From the NCBI GenBank assembly GCA_028023455.1, contig JAQFVV010012400.1:14453748-14517747 (forward strand): a DNA stretch of 64,000 nt, written 5' to 3'. A program made the position numbers and the translations under genes. Below, in pieces: positions 37,500 to 47,110 of this stretch. The notes below the pieces were generated by a model, which saw only the letters and a list, made by a program, of their open reading frames with translations, was not told the origin of the DNA and made no database searches. This stretch comes from Epiperipatus broadwayi. Lineage: Eukaryota; Onychophora; Udeonychophora; Euonychophora; Peripatidae. Every line of letters begins with the position of its first letter. Position 1 is the first letter of the stretch.

Positions 37500-38170
37500 C
37501 AGATTACCCTCTTTTATATTTTATTTATTTAGATCAATCATTTCCCATGTCAGCCTGAAGGTCATCTGGGGTGCATGGAGTTGGTCATGAGTTCTTGTCT
37601 TGTTTAGTTTCTTCCTATAAGATTGGGATTGAGCCATGCTGTTGGGGTTGTATACTGCTTCAATCTCATAAGCCACAGGTTGAAAGCAAGGAAGGTTGAG
37701 CTTTTCATAGTGGCGAGGTCTCCATTATTGATGGCGTGTCTGATCAGAGAGGTTACTGGTTGCTTGATTTGGTATATTGTTTGGATTGTGTTTCTGCAAT
37801 CCTGAAGGGAACTACATCATTCTAAAATATGGGTTAAGGTATCCTCTTCTCTCTTGCATAGTGGGCAAATAGGGTCTATATTTTTAAAGCCTCTGTGGTA
37901 TACCAGAAACCAATTAGTAGGTAATGCCTCCAAGTTTATTTGACTAGGAAATCATAGAATTTAGGCTCAAGGGACCATCTTTTGAACTTCTTTAGTATTC
38001 TGTGATTGGTGATGTTCAACAATGTGGGCTCTGGATCAGGTATTTTGTTAGTGAAGTGATATGCTTCCCAGTAGGTTATTTTTGTTGTGTTATTCTGAAA
38101 GGGGTTGAGAGTGACTTTTGCTATTTCTGCAAACGCATTAAGTAGTTGTGACCTCTATGCTGTCACTTTA
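37500..38170 (-). pseudogene. L1/Tx1-type LINE, 3' end (minus strand)
   Basis: Minus-strand translation gives ITYWEAYHFTNKIPDPEP (about 38035-38090), then FKRWSLEPKFYDFLVK (about 37945-37995). A frame shift leads to LPTNWFLVYHRGFKNIDP and ICPLCKREEDTLTHILEC (about 37800-37925). This is the same C-terminal Cys-rich block as in the element at 1-1460 (LPTDYFLF...DPLCALC). It is followed by LMACLIREV-type antisense on the plus strand, which explains the open frame at 37623-37805. Only the C-terminal part is present. Confidence 0.75.
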
Positions 38171-38225
38171 AAAGTAGTGACAGAAAGCATGAATGACAGA
38201 AAGCATGAATAATCATAGCAGCATA
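38171..38225. repeat. Small tandem repeat
   Basis: gacagaaagcatgaat occurs twice in tandem at about 38179-38210, next to a short hairpin (gtcactttaaaagtagtgac). Confidence 0.85.
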
Positions 38226-38229
38226 AAGA

Positions 38230-39660
38230 GATTTTTGCAATTTGTTTCTGGCCAATTGAAAAATAAATATATTAGAAGTTAGTTAAAATTGTTTTTATTT
38301 TTCTAACACATTTTATTGTTGAATTATTTTTATTCACAGCTTGATTCCATTCCAAGTTATTCGGAAAGAATTTCATTTATTAAAAATGAAGATACAATTA
38401 GCGGTAAATTGACTAAATGAAAAATTTATTTGATCATATTTAAGAATGTTAATTCTGCAACATGTAATTTCACTCCTGCCTATTGTAGTATTTATGACTA
38501 TATATTAAACATGTAGTAAGAAAAAGTACTATTTCCAACTATATATTATATGCTGATCATGCTTTTGATGTTAATCTGACAGATTCATAGTGCTCAGCAT
38601 ATTTTGGACTATTTGAATGAAGTGAGTCATCTGTTTCAATGTTAAACATATTCTTATCAGATATCCTATACTTTTTATAATAATTCTAACAAAATGATGT
38701 TGACACATTTTTTCCTCAGTGCAATCCGCATCAAATGAATTTAGCCCAATGATAAATCTAGTAATAGATTCAATAGCTTAACATTCATGGATCATTTCTC
38801 ATCTGAGTAAAGTAAATCATATTTTATCTCAAGCAGTTTATAAGAATTGTTGCATTCACCTGCTCTTTTGGTATTCAAACATCTCATATAAGAAACAGCA
38901 AATCATATGATTGTATTATACAAATGAAAATGTGGCTGGAAATGCCCTAAATGGCTCATTTCCACATAGCTTTAGTAAAAAATTAATTATGAAAAATCAG
39001 ACAATAGGAGTTTTATAAATAACATTACTCTTATGTTGACACCTGCTCATTTAATTAGATATCTGTTTCTCAGAAGAGATGTACTTATGATTTAATTGTT
39101 CAGTAATTAATCACAAAAACAACTTCATAACAGAATATGATTAATTTCATAAAAGTTGGATCATAATGCATACATAGTATTGCAGAACCATATCCCTTAA
39201 ACATGAGAGTAAAAAAGAAATATAACCATCAATTTATTATGGTTTTTTAACTGTTTTTAGAGTAAAGTGATTTAGGGCAAACACTGTTAAATAGACTTAT
39301 TAAATGGTTTCACCTGAAATATAATCTTTATGAATTTGGCATACTAAGATCAAAAAGAAAAGCCAATTAGAAAATTTTTAAGATGTAGATTAAGGAAAGA
39401 AGAGAAAAAGTAAAGATGAGTATGATAAGTATTAAAGAGAATGTTTTTTTAAAAAAGGAGGAATTTGTTACATTATAAATAAATAAGTAAAGAAAAAAAA
39501 GATAAATAAGCTTAAAGTAAAAAAAAAACCCCCAAACAATTATTTTTTTTAAACTATAGAACAAAATGAAACATAAGTTTGGAAATAATAACATAGAATG
39601 ATCTATAGGTCTTGTTCTTGGATAAGTTTTGAACTATGATAACATATATACTCTGCATAT
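38230..39660. other. No gene seen
   Basis: Less repetitive AT-rich DNA. Translation of 38550-39350 gives only short pieces broken by stops, and I could not match these to a transposon family. Confidence 0.4.
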
Positions 39661-39666
39661 ATATAT

Positions 39667-39900
39667 ATCACATGATCATATTTTATGCTTGTTTACAACT
39701 GTTATTAAAGCAGGTAAAACTATATGTATTGCCACTCAGATCCAAGGCTCCTCACTGATGAAGGTCACAAGTCAGAAACTAGTCTGGGGATATTGGATGA
39801 GTAGGCACTAGATGGGGATTTTATGGACAAGCCTTCTAGCATCCATTGATTACTCTGGCTTGCACTGAGTGACAATACGTATAGAGTTTTGCCTGTATTA
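39667..39900. mobile_element. Foldback element, family F1, copy C
   Basis: aggtaaaactatatgtattg then ccactcag (39713-39740) faces ctgagtgacaata then cgtatagagttttgcct (about 39864-39894). The middle carries the least diverged family core: ctcactgatgaaggtcacaa, cagaaactagtctggggata, ggatgagtaggcactagatg and catccattgattactctgg. The left end (atcacatgatcat) corresponds to the outer end of copies A and B in reverse. Flanking direct repeats are unclear because both flanks are AT repeats. Confidence 0.78.
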
Positions 39901-39909
39901 ATATACAGA

Positions 39910-41075
39910 AATAGTTATTGCTTATATTCTTATTTTAATTCAAGTAATAACATATATTAGCTATAAAATAATTTTAATTGATTTTATTGCTCAGACGTTC
40001 ATATGAAATTTGAACTTGAATTCCCATATTTACCACTCTGCCATTGCATCAAATCATGTGCATCTGCTTTGTCATGCCCACAATCTAGATTCTTCAAATT
40101 GAGGTAGTTAAAGTTTGGAAATTTTTTGACACCAATAATTTTTTTTTGTTTTCCAGGTAACTAACCCAGCTAGCAATTCAATTATTTTACCAAAAATGTT
40201 ATTTTTAATACCAGTGTACCACAATAAGAAAAAAAATGTAAACCTTATCACTCAGTATTCTGGTGTGTACACTTTCTCTTTTCATTTTTTGTTTTTTTAA
40301 AGGGCTGTTGAAGAGATTTTTTGCCATGCAATATGAAATTTAAAGATTACCCCCCCCACCTTATAAAGCAAAAGAAAAAAGTTGGATCTTATATATGCGT
40401 ATATATATATATACGTTATCTTCTGAAAACAATATTTATCACCCTCTAGAAATAATTTGGCAAGGACCACTACGGTAAACAATAAAACAAAATCATCATT
40501 AATAATACTCCACCACTGTATGCTACACACATAGAGACAAAATTGTTGCATTTATCTAATTGATCTAAGAAATAAACACAGTTGTAAAAACGTTGAACTT
40601 TGACCCTTAATAAAAATGGTGCAAATAAATATTCAGGAAATTTAAAAATACTATCATATAGGTCAAATGGTTCACATTACTGAGCACCAGTCACATAATT
40701 TATACATTATATATATAAACTTGTTTCTTTTCTTGCTAGTTACCTACTTAAAAACATATTTTAAATTTACTTGAAACTCAAGTGAAATTAATACCGATTA
40801 AATCAATGTTTGGAATATATTATAAACTAGTTTTCTAATATTCCCCAAACAAGTCAAATGTAATACATATATTTGTTTTTTGATCATCACAAGGAAATTT
40901 TTGAAAATTAGTTTAAAATCATCTGCATTGATTGTTCTCTTCTTGCAATGTCTTAAAATATTTTTAGAAGCATTATTGCTGCTAAATACATATATCAGAT
41001 CAGACCCTCTCTTTATTTACCATTACGATTTATGTGTATGTATGTATATATACAAAAAATAAACAAATTGTACGA
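39910..41075. other. No gene seen
   Basis: AT-rich intergenic DNA with gcgtatatatatatatacg (about 40397-40415), a palindromic AT run, and a C tract at about 40350. No convincing ORF. Confidence 0.45.
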
Positions 41076-41077
41076 GT

Positions 41078-41320
41078 CACAATAATGAAAGAATTAAAAG
41101 ACCGAAACGGAGCTTGTCTGGACATATTTCTAGAAGAGATGATAATAAATAGACAGTTGAAATCTGGAAGTGAATCCTAAGAGATTGTTTAAAAAAAACA
41201 GAAAAAGTTACAAGTGAGATGGATGGATGAAATAAGGAAGATTGTTGGTATAATGTGGTGAAGAAGTCTATGAAATGAAACTGAATTAAATAAACTTGGA
41301 GTAAATCGATAATGTTTTAA
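41078..41320 (+). pseudogene. EN-RT-type LINE, C-terminal fragment
   Basis: Reads KRPKRSLSGHISRRDDNK (about 41095-41150), then, past a stop, RWMDEIRKIVGIMW (about 41218-41260). The GH-x-x-R-R-DD and RW-D-IRK pattern is the usual C-terminal end of this LINE type. It is only the tail; the larger copy of a related element starts about 900 bp further on. Confidence 0.7.
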
Positions 41321-41329
41321 AATAATGAT

Positions 41330-42175
41330 GACATATATTAATAACAGAGGGATCCCAATTTGCGAGATGCTTGACTGAAATTTGAATTTGAGGTTAGATA
41401 AAGCTTAAGATATTTTTTTCAGATTTTGAATATGCCAAAATTTCTTTTTTTAAAAAATCAACCCAGACAGTCATCACGTCAGAGTCATCATTATTAACCA
41501 CTAATAAACATGATCATTCCAACTCCTGAAAATAGATAAAAAATAAATGGTTAAAGATATCTATGAAACAGATGGACTATATTTCATATGCTGGTTTTTT
41601 AGTTTCTTATTTAACATTTTCTTCAGCACTGAATTTTACTTTTTGAAACATTTCAGTATTTTGACTAATTGTTGCTCTATAATGTGTTCTTTTCTCAGCC
41701 ATATCTTCCCAATGAAAACAATTTTTTTTTTTGTTGTTTTCATCAGTGCATTCCTCATCTCAAATCCACCATTCTATACTCATCCACTAATGTAGAAATT
41801 AGTCTACTTTCATTTATACATAAATTTTGTGAACAATCCTCTCTCATTGAGTTACAAATATCAAGCACCTGAATTTTCATGGTTTGTGTTCAAAGTTCAA
41901 TATTTTTCCATTCCACTATTCTCTTGTAAGGTAAGATTTGTTTTCTATCCATTTGTAAAAATGTGATTAAATATTATGCATATAAAATTTAGTAATTTCC
42001 TAATATTTAAATATGTATATGTGCATGCATATATATATATATGTATAGGATTTACAAATTAATGACTACAATTACTACATCTGAAATGCAATCCATTTTA
42101 AATAAAGAGATGAAATGCAATTTAATTCTATGAAGAAGAGGAAAACTTCAGGAAATAACAAATTATTATTATCTT
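41330..42175. other. No gene seen
   Basis: AT-rich DNA. The overlapping frames at 41547-41795 and 41669-41872 are hydrophobic, low complexity and mutually exclusive; not called. Confidence 0.45.
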
Positions 42176-42771
42176 AAAAGGTGAAGAAATAGAAAAATTG
42201 TTAGCAAAACTATATACCAAATGTCTAAATGATAAAGTTTTACCAAATGATTGGAAAAATGCAATAATAATATTTATATTTAAGTAAGGTGAAAAGATAT
42301 TAGAAATTATAGGCCCTGCTCAGTTCTGTATAAAATTTTTACCAAGATAATTACACTTTGGATTCAAATCAACCAAAAGTACAAGCTGGATTTAAAAGTG
42401 GTTTTAGTACAGTGGATCATATTCAAGCATAGTGAGAAATAATGAATATAATTTTATATTAAGTTTTGTATTCATAGATTTTGAAAAGGCATTTAATTTT
42501 ATAAGCATTTCAATAATAATTAAAACATTAGACTATCAAGATATAGTCTCAGTATTGTTATATTTTGAATATCTATCAGAATGTGTGATGAGATTATATA
42601 ATGATCTCAGAAGATTAACATTGATAAGAATGTACAAGAGGACAATTCCATATCTCCAAAATGAAAATCTAAGAGAATAAAAATACACAGAGATTATTTA
42701 AGTCATCTAGACTTTGCACAATATGGCTTAGAACATCAGGAAATGTTGCAAAAATTATCAAATGAAAGTAA

Positions 42772-43553
42772 TACATAGGTTATATGAGCACAGACTTTTA
42801 CATGACACACTACTCTCCACACTAATACACTTGAACACATATATGTTGAAAAGATAAATAATCACCAATATATGATTTTCATGCTAAACCAGCAATTATC
42901 AGTTGGTCCAGATTACCATCTCTACACATATATGCTATAAATGCTCAGATATATATATATATATTAAGATAGCCAATCCTCATACTTCAATGGACAGGTT
43001 TCAATCTACTCCACACTCCAACTGTCCATCCAATTGAAAATTTGATAATGGAATGCTAAAAGGCCACCCTGAGGCTGAGATTCTTGTCACACCCATGTTG
43101 ACCTAAGGTCAATATGACCCCTCATGTACAGGACATATTCCATTTAATACATATACAAGGGATAGACAGACATATACTCTATATGACATATATAGACACA
43201 GGTAAATAACAAGCCTCTGTGTTTCAGTTATTACATATAGAGATGTCTGCCCATCCCTTGTATATGTATTAAATGGTCTGATTGACCTTAGGTCAATATG
43301 AGTGTGACAAGCTATATATCTGAGCACTTATAGCATATATGTCTAGAGATGGTAATCTGGACCAACTAATGATTACTAGTTTAGCATGAAATACATATAT
43401 TGGTGATTATTTATCTTTTCAACATATATGTGTTCTAGTGTATCAGTATTATGAGATAGTGTGGAGAGTGGTGGGTCATGCGAAAGTCTGTGCTCATATA
43501 CCCTATATATGACATATATAGACACAGGTATATAATAAGCCTGTGTGTTTCAG
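42772..43553. mobile_element. Foldback element, family F2, copy 2, inserted in a LINE with 17-bp TSD
   Basis: The direct repeat ttatcaaatgaaagtaa stands at 42755-42771 and 43554-43570. Removing one repeat and the 782 bp between restores the LINE reading frame. Outer arms (42781-42967 and 43307-43500) share tatatgagcacagact, the gatggtaatctggacc block, catgctaaaccag/ctagtttagcatg and caacatatatgtgtt. A second inverted repeat (arms about 43086-43170 and 43240-43308) fills the centre. The blocks cagcatgaaat, tatcttttt and tgtgtg match family F2 at 6775-7275. A 50-bp unit occurs both in the central loop and at the right end. Confidence 0.85.
43086..43308. repeat. Nested inverted repeat inside the F2 copy
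   Basis: gtcacac at 43086 faces gtgtgac at 43302-43308. Inner blocks include gacctaaggtcaatatga and taatacatatacaaggg then atagacagac, matched by gtctgcccatcccttgtata. The plus and minus strands each hold ttgacctaaggtcaa, a palindrome of two AGGTCA halves. The minus-strand open frame at 43109-43327 is a by-product. Confidence 0.8.
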
Positions 43554-44479
43554 TTATCAAATGAAAGTAAAAAAGTAGGACTAAAGATAAATATCAAAAA
43601 GACTAAAGTAATGTTCAATGATTTTTCTCAGAAGAAAAAGTCACAATCATAAATTAAAAGAAGTTAACAATTACAAATATCTTTGTCCAATTAATAATAC
43701 AGATAAAAACATAATGGATAATGGGAAGTTTTTGATGTTTTTTACTGTTTTTAACTTGTAGGCTTGGACATTTAACAGGAGAGCAATACAGATTCAAAAC
43801 CACTCAACTAAATATTGATAAATGTATGTTGGGAGCAACAAAAAGAGATTGAAAATAAAATACTTGGGTGAAAGAATAAAGATATTATTGACATCATTGC
43901 AAAAATTAAGAGACTAAAATAGAGCTGCTAAACACATTTCTAGAAAAGATTATATGTACAATTGAAGTGGTGGAATATAGTGAAGAGAAGTTATGAATCA
44001 AAGAAAGTAGAATAAATTTAGATACCTTCAACCTGCCCTGAATCAATAGGATCAATTTTCAAAATTTATTATTAATTATTTTATATATAAGTTTGTGCAC
44101 ACCAATATAAACTTCTAGTATTTTTATATAAGTCATTAAACTGTCATCTATGTTTATCACATAAATGTCTTTGCTTTTCTCATATAAACCATAACCAAGC
44201 TCATCATAATTTTTTTCTTTTAAAAGCAAATTTTGTTCAATTGGAAGATGTGCCTTTCCAATAGTAGATTAAATACTATCACCCTTAGTAAGTTGAAAAC
44301 AACACTGATTGATCTCCTACAATCTTATTTTAAGAATCTTACAGAGTAACTTTATAGACAACCAATTTAGTTATCATACTTATATCAATTAACATAAAAC
44401 ATTATCATTTAACTCAATAAATGTTTTAGTGACTATTTTGACATCACCATTTAAGTTGCATTTCTGTTATAAAATAAGC

Positions 44480-45120
44480 TATCAGTATATTAAAAAAAAA
44501 AATTCATTGGCATGCATGCCTATATTGAAAACTTTATAATTGTCTGATAAATTAAGCTTATAGAATATTAATTATTAAAGCAAAATCTTTACATGTTGCA
44601 TTCAAAACAATAAGATTTTGATTATCTTTTGAAATGGAAAGAATAGCACAATCATCAGCATGCTAAAAGCCCAGAAGCCAAGATGAAGTTTTTCTTTGAA
44701 TGCTTGCTTTATCAAAAAATGAATAAACAGTTCTAAAAATGCATTGTCAAACAAATTGAAAAGAAAGTGCAACTAAATCCCATAAATATTTAACACTAGT
44801 TTTCAGTAAAATTTTCTATCAGTAATAATAATTGATTTTTTTTTCATTCTATCATATATGAGCTTTATAATATGAGCAGTGGACAATCAATTATTTTTGA
44901 ACTTTACTGTAAATCTTTTTATTTAATTGAAACAAAATCCTTGACAACAAACAATGCCTGAAATGCTTTTTGATTCTCTAAAACCATACTGAGTCTCTGA
45001 TAACCATTCAGTCATAAGGAGAACAACAAAATCTGTGAAAATATTTTTGCTGTAGCATCATATTCCACAATAATTATTGTAGTCTTTTCAATACCTTCTA
45101 TTTTTATAAATTGAAAAAAA
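44480..45120 (-). pseudogene. Decayed RTE-like LINE reverse transcriptase (minus strand)
   Basis: Minus-strand reading: LTEWLSETQYGFRESKS (about 44970-45020), matching the QCGFR box; then IIKLIYDRMKKKSIIITDRK (about 44815-44880), matching the FHDGM region; then a shifted KTSVK and, at about 44642-44662, HADDCAI, the catalytic box with Tyr changed to His. Layout and sequence type are those of the element at 35370-36880, but on the opposite strand. Upstream sequence to about 46250 has a possible SQAMQDLLDMFKSYF reading that may belong to it. Boundaries are uncertain. Confidence 0.68.
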
Positions 45121-46260
45121 AAAACAGTAACAATTTTAAGACCAATTGGCATTTTCACAAATTCCTTAAAAAATTTCCAATAAAATTAATATTATTATCA
45201 TATTTAAAAACTTTTCAGTTATCAAACTTTGTAGCAATTTTATTATTGGACAGTAAATGAGTATCTAGCTATTTTCTAAAACATAAACAAAACAAAAAAT
45301 ATAAAACGTTTACCATTCTACAATCAATTGGCTTAGTAATACTATTTATTTTCATTATTCAGCTTTGGAGGATTGGTAAAAGAGCTTTAGTTATCAGTGG
45401 GCTATTTAAAAACTAATTATATATACACTATTATATCAATATTAATCAGGAGTCAATTGTAGAAACACATGCTTTTCATAAATCTCTTAGAATTTTTTTT
45501 CTAAATAATCTAACCAACTTTTTAATTTGATTATTTTATTACTGTTTACACATTTTTTTTATTGATAAAATTCATTTATCAACTATTCCCTTATATATAT
45601 GCTTATTCAATCTCCAATTAATTATGCAGTAATATCTGTAAAATCAATTTATATTGGAATCTATTTTTTGTTTTATTCCTAAATTCCTTTGTATTAGTTA
45701 GAGCCAATGGTTATTTTTTAATCCAAATTTATTGGTTCATAAGTACAAGTTACAAAATGTATAATACTGTACACAATTTCTTTAAATTGTAATACCAAGC
45801 TGATCAATTAAAAAAAAAATCCGACCTATATTGAATTCTTGGTAAACAAAGCAGTAAAGCATTTCAATAAAATTATTGATAAACAATCTCATGATAAAAG
45901 TTCAAAATTTGTCTCTCCCTTGACATAATCTATTCTAAAATCCTCATTAATAAACTATAATGAGTTCTGTTCTTTGAAACTTCTTATCCAAGATGAATGG
46001 TTAAAAAAATAGAACCATAATGAACTTTTTTAGTACCCTAAAGCCAAACATTTGATGCCCCTCTTCGTATCACTAAATATGAAATAGCTTTTAAACATAT
46101 CTAATAAATCTTGCATAGCTTGTGATAAATTCAAAATGGTTAAAGTAAATGTATAATACTTGATAGCACCATATCCCTCACCAAATCAATTAATCCCCGA
46201 TTGATTATACATACTATTATTATAGTTCTATCAAAAATAAAAAAAAACTTTTAAAAATTT
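45120..46260 (-). other. Possible 5' continuation of the RTE-like LINE
   Basis: Minus-strand readings SQAMQDLLDMFKSYF, KRGIKCLALGY and NEDFRIDYVKGETNFELL (about 45880-46130) look like protein-coding remnants, but their place in an RTE element is not clear. Low confidence. Confidence 0.3.
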
Positions 46261-46373
46261 GGACAATAAGCAAGTGATGTGTTGGTGTTTAAATTTGTTT
46301 GAAATTCCATCTGAAATGCATATACCCATAGTGAACTTATTTTAGATATATTAAGATTTAATTTGGTAGAAAG

Positions 46374-46547
46374 ATGAAAAAACAACCAATACTTAAAAAA
46401 GTTGAATATAAAAGAGCAAGAAGAGGTCAAACAGCAACAAGATGGATTCAGCCAAGCCTGGATATTCAGTCTGAGAAACAGCTATTAGCAAGAAATATAT
46501 GTCTACTGTCTTTTTTCTTATCATCTAGGTTAATTAGTGGATATTAA
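46374..46547 (+). other. 57-codon open frame, protein-like, unrecognised
   Basis: Begins MKKQPILKKVEYKRARRGQ, then TATRWIQPSLDIQSEKQLLA, and ends hydrophobic. Its composition is more protein-like than the AT noise around it. No family recognised; it could be a transposon C-terminal remnant. Confidence 0.15.
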
Positions 46548-46842
46548 ATGATGTAAATAAACATTAGAATTCATTTTCTCATACACATTTTCATGACTCA
46601 CAAATTATTTATCAATTGAAGTGAGATCCCTTGCCAAGATCTTGAAGAAAGTGAGCCAGACAAATTCCTAATATTTACATCATGTCATTAATATGACACC
46701 TGAATTTGGATGGAATTAGTTTATTGCTTTTAATATATGAGCATGATGACTAAGAAAATACCAATTTTATAACTTTTATTAATGGGCTATAGATATGTTT
46801 ATATATTTTAATTTTTACAAACCTTGCACAATTGTCTAAATC

Positions 46843-47110
46843 TTTTACTATGACCCTTTATGTATTTAAAATAAATTTCCAAAAATCATACCTTTAAAAA
46901 TGTCAGAAAATCAGAACAGCAGTACTCCATGTGTTCATCAGATATTTGTAATATGGATGGGATATTCAACATAGATGGATGGGCAGAATTAATTAATTGG
47001 ATTTAATAATTGAGTATGCACCAAATTTATAACTTTAAAGTGCAATAATCTTTTACTATGAATTTTTATGTATTTAAAATAAATTTCCAAAAATCACACC
47101 TCTAAAAATA
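46843..47110. repeat. 60-bp direct repeat, 208 bp apart
   Basis: tcttttactatga, then tttatgtatttaaaataaat and ttccaaaaatca, occur at 46843-46902 and 47051-47110 with about four differences. Flanking words (ccaattttataactttta / ccaaatttataacttta) also match upstream, suggesting a longer eroded duplication. Confidence 0.8.

Larger units (their letters stand above)
42180..44000 (+). pseudogene. Decayed EN-RT-type LINE, split by an insertion
   Basis: Upstream part: CLNDKVLPNDWKNAIIIFIFK (about 42220-42285), then a NYRP-like and a QPKVQAGFKSGFSTVDHIQA reading (about 42370-42430), then FIDFEKAFNF (42471-42500), RT motif A. NLRE and HLDFAQ-like sequence follow in a shortened region lacking a clear YADD box. 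EMLQKLSNESK then runs up to an insertion at 42772. The frame resumes after 43553 as LSNESKKVGLKINIKKTKVM (to about 43617), which is continuous with the upstream part. C-terminal traces follow to about 43970. Numerous stops; inactive. Similar in type to the tail at 41078-41320. Confidence 0.78.

Noticed and set aside
37623-37805. Plus-strand 60-codon frame
   Set aside because: It is antisense to the L1/Tx1-type LINE C-terminus on the minus strand.
38550-39360. Possible retrotransposon gag/pol remnant
   Set aside because: Translations are interrupted at short intervals and no diagnostic motif was found in any frame.
39629-39811. Plus-strand 60-codon frame
   Set aside because: Overlaps F1 copy C, which is non-coding in its other copies.
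41547-41872. Two overlapping plus-strand frames of 82 and 67 codons
   Set aside because: Low-complexity Phe/Leu/Ile-rich translations of AT-rich DNA in competing frames.
43109-43327. Minus-strand 72-codon frame
   Set aside because: Falls inside the nested inverted repeat; an artefact of palindromic sequence.
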